A DNA stretch of 29,124 nt from UBA1715 sp036752345 (GCA_036752345.1 DAIOSV010000028.1:1-29124); one strand, 5' to 3'. Shown: positions 7,694 through 17,597, counted from the stretch's first letter. The notes: generated by a model not told the origin, from the letters alone. Translations and numbers: made by a program.

Positions 7694-7729
7694 TAAAAAA
7701 AAAGACAAGGAAATTATACTCCTTGTCTT
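7694..7729 (-). terminator. Rho-independent terminator after rpoC
   Basis: AAGACAAGGA (7702-7711) and TCCTTGTCTT (7720-7729) form a perfect 10-bp stem with an 8-nt loop. On the minus strand the stem runs into an unbroken T-tract (7703-7695). It lies 24 bp past the rpoC stop and should end the rpoBC transcript. Confidence 0.9.
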
Positions 7730-7752
7730 CTTTTATTATTTAAGACGAATTT

Positions 7753-10700
7753 CTATTCTTTGTCTCTTAATTTTGCATATTCTTCTTTAGAACCAACAAT
7801 CAATTCATCATATTTCTTCAAACCTGTTCCGGCTGGAATCTTATGACCAATGATTACGTTCTCTTTCAAGCCTTCCAAGTCATCAACTTTTGCATTGATA
7901 GCAGCTTCGTTAAGAACTTTAGTTGTTTCCTGGAATGAAGATGCTGAAATCCAACTGTGTGTTTGTAGAGAAGCTCTTGTAATACCTTGCAAAATCTGAC
8001 TAGCTGTAGCAGGATGCGCATCACGAACTTCAACCAAATTCAAATCTTTACGTTTCAATTGTGAATTTGCATCACGTAACTGACGAACAGTAATGATTTG
8101 TCCCGGTTTCAATTCTTCTGAATCTCCGGCATTGGTAACGACTTTCTTTTCGTAGATTCTATCGTTTTCGTCCATGAATTCCCAACGATCAACGATTTCA
8201 CCTTCCAAGAATTTACTATCGCCTTGATCTTCAATTTGAACTTTTCTCATCATTTGACGAACGATAACCTCGAAATGTTTGTCGTTAATCTTCACACCTT
8301 GTAGACGGTAAACTGATTGTACTTCGTTTACGATATATTCTTGTACTTTGGTAGGACCCATGATAGCAAGAATATCAGAAGGAGTAATAGAACCGTCAGA
8401 CAAGCTTGTTCCAGCTTTTACGTAATCGTTCTCTTGAACAAGAATTTGTTTTGAAAGTGGGATAAGATATTTCTTTTCTTCTCCTGTTTTTGCAGTTACA
8501 ATAATCTCACGGTTACCTCTCTTAATTTTACCAAAAGCTACTTCACCATCAATTTCAGAAACTACTGCAGGATTTGATGGGTTACGAGCCTCAAACAATT
8601 CAGTAACTCGAGGAAGACCACCAGTGATATCACCAGACTTACCAATAGCACGTGGAATTTTCACAAGAATTTGGCCAGCTTTAACTTTATCACCTTCGTT
8701 AACGGTAATGTGGGCTCCTACCGGCAAGTTGTATGTGTGAAGTGTTTCACCGCTCTTGTCAACAATCTTAATGATTGGGTTCTTAGTTCTATCTTTTGAT
8801 TCTATGATAACCTTTTCTTCGAAACCGGTTTGTTCATCAGATTCAGCCTTATAGGTTACATCTTTTGTAACGTTTTCGAAAGAAATCTTACCTGTTGATT
8901 CAGAAATAATTGATGCGTTATAAGGGTCCCAAGAACAAATCAAAGTACCTTTTTTCACTTCGGTATGGTTTTTAACCATCAACTTAGAACCATATTGAAT
9001 GTTTTGATTTGTCAAAACGCTTCCTGTATTCTTGTCAATTATTTTTAATTCAGCGAGACGACCAATTACGATATCAACTTTTGCTCCTGATTCATCTTCA
9101 CCCTCTATTGTTTTCAGTTCTTCGATTTCAACAATACCGTCGTATTTTGAAACGATAGAAGATTCGGCAGCAATGTTAGAAGCAGTACCACCGACGTGGA
9201 ATGTACGAAGAGTCAACTGCGTACCTGGCTCACCGATTGACTGAGCGGCAATAACACCAACCACTTCGCCTTTTTGAACCATGCGAGCAGTGGCAAGGTT
9301 ACGACCGTAACATTTTGCACAAACTCCCTTGCGCGATTCACAAGTCAATACCGAACGAATTTCTACTTGCTCAATTGGAGAATCTTCTATTGCTTGGGCA
9401 ACTTCTTCTGTAATTTCATCTCCGGCTTTCACAATCAATTCTCCGGTTTGTGGATGATATACATCGTGAACACAAGTTCTACCAAGAATTCTATCATATA
9501 ATGATTCTACAACTTCATCATTGTTCTTAACGGCCGTTGCAATCAAACCACGCAATGTTCCACAATCTTCTTGTGTAATTATAACGTCGTGTGAAACGTC
9601 AACCAAACGTCTTGTCAAATAACCGGCATCGGCTGTTTTCAAAGCGGTATCGGCCAAACCCTTACGAGCACCGTGAGTAGAAATGAAGTATTCCAAGACT
9701 GACAAACCTTCCTTGAAGTTTGACAAGATTGGGTTTTCAATAATTTCATTTCCAATAGCACCTGATTTCTGAGGTTTTGCCATCAAACCACGCATACCAC
9801 TTAACTGACGAATCTGCTCTTTAGAACCACGAGCTCCAGAATCCAACATCATGTATACTGAGTTGAATCCACCACGGTCTTCACTCAATTGCTTCATCAC
9901 GATATTAGTCAAGTTTGCGTTGGTATGTGTCCAAATATCAATAATTTGGTTGTAACGTTCATTGTTAGTTATGAAACCCATATTGTAGTTATTCATCACA
10001 TCTTCTACTTGTTGGTAACCAGCGTTAACCAATTCAACCTTTTCAGTAGGAACAATAACGTCAGCCAAATTAAATGACAAGCCTCCCTTGAAAGCCATGC
10101 TGTATCCTAGATTCTTGATATCATCCAAGAAATCTGAAGTTTTTGGAGTTCCGGCAACTTTCAATACGTCGGTAATAATGTCACGTAATGATTTTTTGGT
10201 CAACAACTTATTGATGTACCCAACTTCTTCTGGTACTATTTCGTTGAAGATAATTCTACCAACTGTGGTATCAATCAATGATTTTTTACCATGCATGTCG
10301 GTGAACATTACTTTAACTTTAGCATGGAGGTCTGCTTTTTTCTCATTGTAAGCGATAATAGCTTCTTCTGAAGAATAGAACACAGAACCTTCTCCCTTTG
10401 CTCCATTCAATTCCTTGGTAATATAGTACAAACCAAGCACCATATCTTGAGAAGGCACCTTAATAGGAGCTCCATTTGCTGGGTTCAAAATGTTGTGTGA
10501 TGACAACATAAGTATTTGTGCTTCAAGTATAGCAGCATTTCCCAATGGAAGATGGACAGCCATTTGGTCACCATCGAAATCGGCGTTGAATGCCGTACAT
10601 GCGAGTGGGTGAAGTTGAATAGCTTTTCCTTCAATCATTTTAGGTTGGAATGCTTGAATACCCAAGCGGTGCAATGTTGGGGCACGGTTAAGTAATACCG

Positions 10701-11994
10701 GATGTCCTTTCAATACATTTTCCAAAATATCCCAAATAACTGCATCTTTTCTATCTACGATTTTCTTTGCAGATTTTACAGTTTTTACGATACCTCGTTC
10801 TATTAACTTTTTAATAATAAACGGTTTATAGAGTTCAGCAGCCATGTCTTTAGGAATACCACATTCGTGCAATTTCAATGTAGGTCCTACGACAATTACT
10901 GAACGAGCTGAATAGTCAACACGTTTACCTAACAAATTCTGACGGAAACGACCTTGTTTACCTTTCAAACTATCGCTTAATGATTTAAGTGAACGGTTTG
11001 CTTCAGTTTTTGCTGCATTTGTTTTACGTGAGTTGTCGAATAGAGAATCAACAGCTTCTTGCAACATACGTTTTTCGTTACGTAAAATTACTTCAGGAGC
11101 TTTGATTTCAATCAAACGTTTCAAACGGTTATTTCTAATAATAACACGACGATACAAGTCATTCAAATCTGATGTAGCGAAACGGCCACCATCAAGAGGA
11201 ACAAGAGGACGAAGTTCAGGAGGAATAACCGGAATACATTTCAAAATCATCCATTCTGGCTTGTTTTTTCCAACTGATTCACGGAACGCTTCAATTACTT
11301 GCAAACGTTTAAGGGCTTCGTTCTTTCTTTGTTGAGAAGTTTCTTTGCTTGCTTGGTCACGCAATGAATATGACAATTCATCAAGATTGATTCGTTTAAG
11401 CAATTCTTCCAATGCTTCAGCACCCATCATAGCGATGAATTTATTTGGATCGCTATTATCTAATGCTTCGTTTTCTTTTGGTAATGTTTCGGTAATGTTT
11501 AAATATTCTTCTTCTGTAAGAAGATCCATATCGTAAATACCATCAGCTTTTTTAATTCCGGCTTGAACAACAATATAACGTTCGTAGTAAATTATTGAAT
11601 CAAGTTTCTTTGTAGGCAAGCCTAAAAGATATCCGATTTTATTAGGTAACGAACGGAAATACCAAATGTGAGCAACAGGAACGATCAAATTAATATGCCC
11701 GCTTCTTTCGCGACGAACTTTCTTTTCTGTTACTTCTACACCACATCTATCACAGATAATTCCTTTGTAACGAATACGTTTGTATTTACCGCAGTGACAT
11801 TCATAGTCTTTTACCGGACCGAAAATTCTTTCACAAAACAAACCGTCGCGTTCTGGTTTATATGTTCTGTAATTGATTGTTTCCGGTTTCAAAACTTCGC
11901 CGCTTGAACGATCCAAAATATCTTCTGGAGACGCTAAACTGATGCTAATTTTTGAAAAGTTATTTTTAATTTTTGTGTCTTTTCTAAAAGCCAT
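7753..11994 (-). CDS. rpoC: DNA-directed RNA polymerase subunit beta'
   Basis: The beta' subunit holds the catalytic centre of RNA polymerase. The 1413-residue protein has the usual full length and is intact. The first zinc site has Cys66, Cys68, Cys81 and Cys84 (ECHCGKYKRI ... CDRCGVEV). The catalytic NADFDGDQM lies at 470-478, with the three Mg-binding Asp residues 472, 474 and 476. The trigger-loop region GVIAAQSIGEPGTQLTLRTF and the second zinc site (CESRKGVCAKCYGR plus an upstream Cys) are present. The gene starts 35 bp after rpoB and ends before a strong terminator. There is no Shine-Dalgarno sequence upstream of the start. Confidence 0.99.
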   Translation of the reverse strand: MAFRKDTKIKNNFSKISISLASPEDILDRSSGEVLKPETINYRTYKPERDGLFCERIFGPVKDYECHCGKYKRIRYKGIICDRCGVEVTEKKVRRERSGHINLIVPVAHIWYFRSLPNKIGYLLGLPTKKLDSIIYYERYIVVQAGIKKADGIYDMDLLTEEEYLNITETLPKENEALDNSDPNKFIAMMGAEALEELLKRINLDELSYSLRDQASKETSQQRKNEALKRLQVIEAFRESVGKNKPEWMILKCIPVIPPELRPLVPLDGGRFATSDLNDLYRRVIIRNNRLKRLIEIKAPEVILRNEKRMLQEAVDSLFDNSRKTNAAKTEANRSLKSLSDSLKGKQGRFRQNLLGKRVDYSARSVIVVGPTLKLHECGIPKDMAAELYKPFIIKKLIERGIVKTVKSAKKIVDRKDAVIWDILENVLKGHPVLLNRAPTLHRLGIQAFQPKMIEGKAIQLHPLACTAFNADFDGDQMAVHLPLGNAAILEAQILMLSSHNILNPANGAPIKVPSQDMVLGLYYITKELNGAKGEGSVFYSSEEAIIAYNEKKADLHAKVKVMFTDMHGKKSLIDTTVGRIIFNEIVPEEVGYINKLLTKKSLRDIITDVLKVAGTPKTSDFLDDIKNLGYSMAFKGGLSFNLADVIVPTEKVELVNAGYQQVEDVMNNYNMGFITNNERYNQIIDIWTHTNANLTNIVMKQLSEDRGGFNSVYMMLDSGARGSKEQIRQLSGMRGLMAKPQKSGAIGNEIIENPILSNFKEGLSVLEYFISTHGARKGLADTALKTADAGYLTRRLVDVSHDVIITQEDCGTLRGLIATAVKNNDEVVESLYDRILGRTCVHDVYHPQTGELIVKAGDEITEEVAQAIEDSPIEQVEIRSVLTCESRKGVCAKCYGRNLATARMVQKGEVVGVIAAQSIGEPGTQLTLRTFHVGGTASNIAAESSIVSKYDGIVEIEELKTIEGEDESGAKVDIVIGRLAELKIIDKNTGSVLTNQNIQYGSKLMVKNHTEVKKGTLICSWDPYNASIISESTGKISFENVTKDVTYKAESDEQTGFEEKVIIESKDRTKNPIIKIVDKSGETLHTYNLPVGAHITVNEGDKVKAGQILVKIPRAIGKSGDITGGLPRVTELFEARNPSNPAVVSEIDGEVAFGKIKRGNREIIVTAKTGEEKKYLIPLSKQILVQENDYVKAGTSLSDGSITPSDILAIMGPTKVQEYIVNEVQSVYRLQGVKINDKHFEVIVRQMMRKVQIEDQGDSKFLEGEIVDRWEFMDENDRIYEKKVVTNAGDSEELKPGQIITVRQLRDANSQLKRKDLNLVEVRDAHPATASQILQGITRASLQTHSWISASSFQETTKVLNEAAINAKVDDLEGLKENVIIGHKIPAGTGLKKYDELIVGSKEEYAKLRDKE

Positions 11995-12029
11995 ATCCTA
12001 TGAACTTTAAAATTTATTAATGCAATTGC

Positions 12030-15000
12030 TTATTCAAAATCTATATTGAGACTCAATCCTCGTAATTCATGCAACAATACGTTGAAAGATTCCGGTAATC
12101 CCGGTGTTGGAAGAGGCTCACCTTTTACGATTGCTTCGTATGCTTTAGCACGTCCCATCACATCATCAGATTTTAACGTTAGAATTTCTTGCAACACATT
12201 TGATGCACCGAAAGCTTCGATTGCCCAAACCTCCATTTCACCAAAACGTTGGCCACCAAATTGAGCTTTACCTCCAAGTGGTTGCTGCGTAATTAATGAA
12301 TATGGACCGATTGAACGAGCATGCATCTTATCATCAATTAAGTGTCCCAATTTCAGCATATAGATTACACCTACTGTTGCAGGTTGGTCAAAACGATCTC
12401 CTGTTCCACCATCGTACAAATATGTTTTACCAAAATCAGGTACACCTGCTTTGCGAGTGTATTCGGTAATGTTCTCAAGTGATGCACCATCAAAGATTGG
12501 AGTTGCAAAATTCAAACCTAATTCTTTTCCAGCCCAACCTAGAACAGTTTCATAAATCTGTCCGATGTTCATACGAGAAGGCACACCAAGAGGGTTCAAA
12601 ACGATATCTACTATAGTTCCGTCTTCCAAGAAAGGCATATCCTCATCTCTTACGATACGAGATACAATACCTTTGTTTCCGTGACGACCTGCCATCTTAT
12701 CGCCGACTTTCAATTTACGTTTTTGTGCAATGTAAACTTTAGCCAACTGCATGATTCCTGCAGGAAGTTCGTCTCCAACGGAGATGGCATATTCTTTACG
12801 TTTATAATTGCCCTCAATTTCTTTCTGTTTCTTACAGAAATTGTGAAGTAAACTTGAAATCAAATCATTCTTTGAAGTATCAGTTGTCCATTTATCTGTG
12901 ATAACCGATGTATAATCTTCAATTTCGTTAAGTGATTTTTGAGTAAACTTAGAACCTTTTGAAATAAGAACATTTCCTGCATAATCTTTCACTCCTTGTG
13001 AAGTTTTACCTTCAACAAGTTTGAAAAGTTTTTGAACAAGAATGTCTTTTATTTTCTTGTAGTTTGCTTCGTATTCAGCCTTGTAACCTTCAAGAATTGG
13101 TTTTTCGTTTGCTTTTGTTTTTCTATCCTTAACCGTTCTTGTGAACAATTTCTTGTCGATTACAGTACCATATAATGATGGACGAGCTTTTAATGATGCA
13201 TCTTTAACATCACCGGCTTTGTCACCAAATATAGCGCGCAACAATTTTTCTTCTGGTGAAGGATCCGATTCTCCTTTTGGAGTGATTTTTCCAATCAAAA
13301 TATCACCAGGTCTTACTGTAGCTCCTACACGAATAAGTCCATGTTCGTCCAAGTTCTTAATAGCATCTTCGCTCACATTTGGAATGTCTGATGTGAATTC
13401 TTCACTTCCACGTTTTGTATCACGTACTTCCAATATGTGTTCATCAATGTGAATTGATGTCATTATATCTTCACGAACAATACGTTCTGAAATCACAATA
13501 GCATCCTCGAAGTTGTAACCCTTCCAAGGCATGAACGCAACTTTCAAATTTCGTCCTATTGCTAATTCACCGTTTTGAGTAGAATATCCTTCAGTCAAAC
13601 ATTGTCCCTTAACAACTCGTTCTCCTTTTTCCACTATTGGGCGAAGATTGATACAAGTATTTTGGTTCGTTTTTCTGAATTTGATAATTGGATATACTGT
13701 TAAGTTATCGTCAAAACTTACGAAAGTTTCTTCTTCCGTTCTATCGTAACGAACACGAATTTCACGAGCATCAACATATTCAATAACTCCATCGCCTTCG
13801 GCCATTACTTGTACACGAGAATCATGAATAACCTGACGTTCTATTCCGGTACCAACAATAGGTGCTTCTGCCCTCAATAGTGGCACAGACTGGCGCATCA
13901 TGTTAGATCCCATCAACGCACGGTTAGCATCATCATGTTCCAAGAAAGGAATTAAAGACGCAGCAATAGAGGTAATCTGATTTGGTGCCACATCCATCAA
14001 CGAAATTTCTTCCGGACCAGTGATAGGGAAATCGGCCTCTTTACGAGCTTTGATTTTATTGGTAGCAAATTCTCCATTCGTTTTCAATGGGGTATCTGCT
14101 TGTGCAATAGTTTTTTCTTCTTCTTCTTCTGCGCTCAAATAAACAACACCACTTTCTGAAAGATCAACTTTACCATTTGCTACCTTTCTATATGGAGTTT
14201 CTATAAATCCAAGATCGTTTACTTTTGCGAAAACGCACAATGAAGAAATAAGACCAATATTTGGACCTTCTGGAGTTTCGATAGGACAAAGACGACCATA
14301 GTGAGTATAGTGAACGTCACGTACCTCGAAACCAGCTCTCTCTCTTGACAAACCGCCAGGACCAAGTGCTGAAAGTCTTCGTTTGTTAGTCATTTCACCA
14401 AGAGGGTTAGTCTGATCCATAAACTGAGACAATTGGTTAGTTCCAAAGAATGAATTGATAACTGAAGAAAGTGTCTTTGAGTTGATCAATTCTATTGGTG
14501 TAAACACTTCGTTGTCACGAACGTTCATTCTTTCACGAATGGTTCTTGACATACGAGCTAAACCAACGCCAAACTGGTTGCGTAATTGTTCGCCCACTGT
14601 TCTAACACGACGGTTACTTAAGTGGTCAATATCGTCAACATCAGCTTTTGAGTTTATAAGTTGGATAAGATATTTGATGATTTCAATAATATCTTTCTTT
14701 GTTAAAACTCGCGTTGTTTCTTTTTCTTCGTTAGGACCTAAATTGCTATACAATTTGGCGTTGATTCTATAACGACCAACTTCACCTAAATCATAACGCT
14801 TGTCAGAGAAGAATAATTTATCAATAATATCGCGAGCGGTAGCTTCATCAGGTGGTTCAGCGTTACGCAATTGGCGATAGATGTAGAAAATTGCCTCTTT
14901 CTCTGAGTTACAAGGGTCTTTTTGTAATGTATTATAAATTATATCATAGTCGGATGAGTTTTGGTCTTCCTTGTGTAACAAGATAGTTTTTTGACCAGAC

Positions 15001-15851
15001 TCAAGAATCATATCGATATGTTCTTTCGTTATGATAACTTCACGTTCAACAATGATTTCATTTCTTTCAATTGAAACAACTTCACCGGTATCTTCATCTA
15101 CGAAATCTTCAATCCATGATTTTAGAACTCTCGCAGCTAATTTACGACCTTCAACTTTTTTCAAGCCGGCCTTTGATACTTTCACTTCTTCGGCTAGGTC
15201 AAAAATTTCAAGAATGTCTTTATCACATTCGAAACCTATGGCACGAAGTAAAGTGGTTACTGGTAATTTCTTTTTACGGTCAATGTATGCGTACATTACA
15301 CCGTTAATATCTGTGGCAAATTCTATCCAAGAACCTTTAAAAGGTATAATTCTAGCGGAATACAATTTTGTTCCGTTAGAGTGGATACTCTGTCCAAAAA
15401 ATACACCCGGAGAACGATGTAGTTGAGATACAACAACACGTTCAGCGCCATTTATAACAAATGTTCCTCGTGGGGTCATAAATGGTATTGTGCCAAGATA
15501 CACATCTTGTACAACTGTTTCGAAATCCTCGTGTTCGGGATCTGTACAATATAACTTTAATTTCGCTTTCAGAGGAATGCTAAATGTTAATCCTCTTTCC
15601 AAACATTCTTCTATTGAATATCTTGGAGGATCTAATTGATAGTCAAGAAATTCTAGGATAAAATTGTTGCGGGTATCAGCGATTGGGAAATTTTCATTGA
15701 AAACTTCACTTAAACCTTCGTTTTTACGTTCTTCCTGGGTTGAATCTACTTTGAAGAACTCGTTAAAAGACTTTAACTGAATTTCTAGGAAATCAGGATA
15801 GTCTAATTTATTTTTAATTGATGAGAAGTTAACTCTTTCCTTTGTCTTCAT
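12030..15851 (-). CDS. rpoB: DNA-directed RNA polymerase subunit beta
   Basis: The beta subunit forms the other half of the active cleft and the rifampicin pocket. The preferred start at 15851 gives 1273 residues beginning MKTKERVNFSSIKNKLDYPD, which matches Bacteroidota RpoB. An upstream ATG at 15905 would add 18 residues (MWLKPFLIQLSSIFQLFA) encoded by the arm of a hairpin, so it is rejected. Conserved blocks include QLSQFMDQTNPLGEMTNKRR, LSALGPGGLSRERAGFEVRD, CPIETPEGPNIGLI, GRHGNKGIVSRI and the C-terminal GQRFGEMEVWAIEAFGA. In the rifampicin region, residue 489 is Asn where E. coli has His526, while Asp516 and Ser531 equivalents are kept. The gene sits between rplL and rpoC as usual. Confidence 0.98.
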   Translation of the reverse strand: MKTKERVNFSSIKNKLDYPDFLEIQLKSFNEFFKVDSTQEERKNEGLSEVFNENFPIADTRNNFILEFLDYQLDPPRYSIEECLERGLTFSIPLKAKLKLYCTDPEHEDFETVVQDVYLGTIPFMTPRGTFVINGAERVVVSQLHRSPGVFFGQSIHSNGTKLYSARIIPFKGSWIEFATDINGVMYAYIDRKKKLPVTTLLRAIGFECDKDILEIFDLAEEVKVSKAGLKKVEGRKLAARVLKSWIEDFVDEDTGEVVSIERNEIIVEREVIITKEHIDMILESGQKTILLHKEDQNSSDYDIIYNTLQKDPCNSEKEAIFYIYRQLRNAEPPDEATARDIIDKLFFSDKRYDLGEVGRYRINAKLYSNLGPNEEKETTRVLTKKDIIEIIKYLIQLINSKADVDDIDHLSNRRVRTVGEQLRNQFGVGLARMSRTIRERMNVRDNEVFTPIELINSKTLSSVINSFFGTNQLSQFMDQTNPLGEMTNKRRLSALGPGGLSRERAGFEVRDVHYTHYGRLCPIETPEGPNIGLISSLCVFAKVNDLGFIETPYRKVANGKVDLSESGVVYLSAEEEEEKTIAQADTPLKTNGEFATNKIKARKEADFPITGPEEISLMDVAPNQITSIAASLIPFLEHDDANRALMGSNMMRQSVPLLRAEAPIVGTGIERQVIHDSRVQVMAEGDGVIEYVDAREIRVRYDRTEEETFVSFDDNLTVYPIIKFRKTNQNTCINLRPIVEKGERVVKGQCLTEGYSTQNGELAIGRNLKVAFMPWKGYNFEDAIVISERIVREDIMTSIHIDEHILEVRDTKRGSEEFTSDIPNVSEDAIKNLDEHGLIRVGATVRPGDILIGKITPKGESDPSPEEKLLRAIFGDKAGDVKDASLKARPSLYGTVIDKKLFTRTVKDRKTKANEKPILEGYKAEYEANYKKIKDILVQKLFKLVEGKTSQGVKDYAGNVLISKGSKFTQKSLNEIEDYTSVITDKWTTDTSKNDLISSLLHNFCKKQKEIEGNYKRKEYAISVGDELPAGIMQLAKVYIAQKRKLKVGDKMAGRHGNKGIVSRIVRDEDMPFLEDGTIVDIVLNPLGVPSRMNIGQIYETVLGWAGKELGLNFATPIFDGASLENITEYTRKAGVPDFGKTYLYDGGTGDRFDQPATVGVIYMLKLGHLIDDKMHARSIGPYSLITQQPLGGKAQFGGQRFGEMEVWAIEAFGASNVLQEILTLKSDDVMGRAKAYEAIVKGEPLPTPGLPESFNVLLHELRGLSLNIDFE

Positions 15852-15890
15852 TGCGAAAAGTTGAAATATTGAACTTAATTGTATGAGAAA

Positions 15891-15920
15891 AGGTTTTAGC
15901 CACAAATGTGGCTAAAACCT
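15891..15920 (-). terminator. Perfect hairpin between rplL and rpoB, probable attenuator
   Basis: AGGTTTTAGCCACA (15891-15904) and its exact complement at 15907-15920 form a 14-bp perfect inverted repeat with only two bases between. On the minus strand it is followed by TTTTCTC, a short U-tract. It lies 24 bp after the rplL stop and about 40 bp before the rpoB start. A partial terminator at this point is known in E. coli, where it sets ribosomal protein genes above polymerase genes; the same role is inferred here. An RNase cleavage hairpin is the alternative. Confidence 0.75.
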
Positions 15921-15944
15921 ATGAAATTATAAGATTATTTAATC

Positions 15945-16322
15945 CTATTTAAGTTCAACTTCTGCTCCTGCTGCTTCTAATTCTGATTTGATTTTTTCAG
16001 CTTCTTCTTTAGAAACTTTTTCTTTCACTGCTTTTGGAGCTTGGTCGCAAATATCTTTAGCTTCTTTCAATCCTAGACCAGTAAGTTCTTTTACAACTTT
16101 TACAACTTGTAATTTAGCTGCACCTGCTGACTTCAAGATTACATCGAATTCAGTTTTTTCTTCAGCTGCACTTGCTGCTGCACCTGCTGCTGGAGCTGCT
16201 ACTGCTACTGCTGCTGCAGCTGGTTCAATACCATATTCGTTTTTAAGAATGTCAGCTAACTCTTTTACGTCTTTTACGCTAAGATTTACTAGTTCTTCTG
16301 CTAATGCTTTTAAATCTGCCAT
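15945..16322 (-). CDS. rplL: 50S ribosomal protein L7/L12 (bL12)
   Basis: bL12 forms the ribosomal stalk that recruits translation GTPases. The 125-residue protein has the N-terminal dimerisation helices (ALAEELVNLSVKDVKELADI), a flexible Ala-rich hinge (AAAAVAVAAPAAGAAASAA) near residues 35-54, and the C-terminal domain with LKSAGAAKLQVVKVVKELTG, GLGLKEAKDICDQAPKAVKE and the EAEKIKSELEAAGAEVELK tail. It starts 38 bp after rplJ and is followed by the hairpin before rpoB. The sequence is typical throughout, with nothing missing. Confidence 0.98.
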   Translation of the reverse strand: MADLKALAEELVNLSVKDVKELADILKNEYGIEPAAAAVAVAAPAAGAAASAAEEKTEFDVILKSAGAAKLQVVKVVKELTGLGLKEAKDICDQAPKAVKEKVSKEEAEKIKSELEAAGAEVELK

Positions 16323-16360
16323 AATGTGTTTAATTAAAAATGTTACTACTTATTATTTAT

Positions 16361-16882
16361 TTATTCTTTTTCTGATAATGTTTTTACAACTCCTGCAATA
16401 GTATTCTTTCCTGATTCCAAAGAAGAAATAACTTGTTGCATAGGTGATTGAAGAAGAGCAATAATGTCTCCAACAAGTTCTGCCTTAGATTTGATTGTAG
16501 CCAATGCATCTAATTGATCGTCGCCGATATAAATACATTGTTCTGCGAAAGCACCCTTAAGTACAGGTTTTGTTTTTCCTGAGTTGCGAAGTTCTTTAAT
16601 CATTTTTGCAGGAACGTTAGCTGTTTTACAGAATAAAACAGAAGATGTTCCTTTTAAAACGCCGTAAAGTTCTTCGAATTCGCCTTCTACTTGTTCTAAT
16701 GCTTTTCTTAATAGAGTATTTTTTACTACAATTATTTCAATATTGCTTTCAAAACATTTTCTACGAAGTGCTGACGTATCTTCGGCATTTAATGCTTCAA
16801 TATCAGCGATGTAAAAGTGACCGTTTTCATTGATTTTGGCAACGATACTTTCAACTATATCTCTTTTTTGTGCTATATCCAT
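16361..16882 (-). CDS. rplJ: 50S ribosomal protein L10 (uL10)
   Basis: uL10 anchors the L12 dimers to 23S rRNA at the stalk base. The 173-residue protein carries the family segments HFYIADIEALNAEDTSALRR, EIIVVKNTLLRKALEQ, and GTSSVLFCKTANVPAKMIKE, then a C-terminal helix region (ALLQSPMQQVISSLESGKN) that binds L12. It starts only 13 bp after rplA. That gap is too short for the folded L10-binding leader found upstream of rplJ in E. coli, so autogenous control, if any, must act elsewhere. A weak GAGG lies upstream of the start but is not a clear Shine-Dalgarno sequence. Confidence 0.98.
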   Translation of the reverse strand: MDIAQKRDIVESIVAKINENGHFYIADIEALNAEDTSALRRKCFESNIEIIVVKNTLLRKALEQVEGEFEELYGVLKGTSSVLFCKTANVPAKMIKELRNSGKTKPVLKGAFAEQCIYIGDDQLDALATIKSKAELVGDIIALLQSPMQQVISSLESGKNTIAGVVKTLSEKE

Positions 16883-16895
16883 AACAATCCTCGTT

Positions 16896-17585
16896 TTACA
16901 TTAATGATTTTGTATCTACTTGAATGCCAGGACTCATTGTAGAAGAAATATAGATGCTTTTTACATAAGTTCCCTTTGCAGACACCGGTTTTAATTTGTT
17001 CACCATGTTAACAAATTCTCTCGCATTGCCGACAATGGCTTCTGGAGCAAAAGATACTTTTCCTATTGATGCGTGGATAATACCAAATTTGTCAACCTTA
17101 AAGTCAATTTTACCAGCTTTTACCTCAGCTACAGCTTTTGCTATATCCATGGTAACTGTTCCACTTTTAGGGTTTGGCATCAAACCACGTGGTCCAAGAA
17201 CTCTACCAAGAGCACCGATCTTTGCCATAATTGTTGGCATGGTAATGATTACATCAACGTCAGTCCAACCATTTTTGATTTTTTCAACGTATTCGTCAAG
17301 ACCATAAAAGTCTGCTCCAGCTTCTTTTGCTTCTTTTTCTTTATCAGGTGTACAAAGAACCAATACGCGAACTTTTTTACCTGTTCCGTTAGGAAGGGTA
17401 ACAACACCACGTACCATTTGATTTGCCTTTTTAGGATCTACACCCAAACGAATATCCATATCAACTGATGCATCAAATTTTGTAGTAGTGATTTCTTTCA
17501 CCAATTTTGCTGCATCGTCAATGGCATACGCTTTTCCTGCTTCTATTTTACTTAGAGCAATTTTTTTATTTTTCGTAAGCTTCAT
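16896..17585 (-). CDS. rplA: 50S ribosomal protein L1 (uL1)
   Basis: uL1 forms the mobile stalk at the E site and binds 23S rRNA; in many bacteria it also represses its own operon. The 229-residue protein has the expected length and motifs: KFDASVDMDIRLGVDPKKAN, VTLPNGTGKKVRVLVL, and the RNA-binding LGRVLGPRGLMPNPKSGTVT in the second half. The C-terminus includes AKGTYVKSIYISSTMSPGIQ. It starts 12 bp after rplK and ends 13 bp before rplJ, in the conserved rplKAJL order. The gene is intact. Confidence 0.98.
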   Translation of the reverse strand: MKLTKNKKIALSKIEAGKAYAIDDAAKLVKEITTTKFDASVDMDIRLGVDPKKANQMVRGVVTLPNGTGKKVRVLVLCTPDKEKEAKEAGADFYGLDEYVEKIKNGWTDVDVIITMPTIMAKIGALGRVLGPRGLMPNPKSGTVTMDIAKAVAEVKAGKIDFKVDKFGIIHASIGKVSFAPEAIVGNAREFVNMVNKLKPVSAKGTYVKSIYISSTMSPGIQVDTKSLM

Positions 17586-17597
17586 CGTTTCAATGTT

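Noticed and set aside
15852..15905. Longer rpoB start giving MWLKPFLIQLSSIFQLFA as an N-terminal extension
   Set aside because: Its first codons lie in the rplL-rpoB hairpin arm, and the extension is unlike RpoB N-termini; the ATG at 15851 gives the conserved start.
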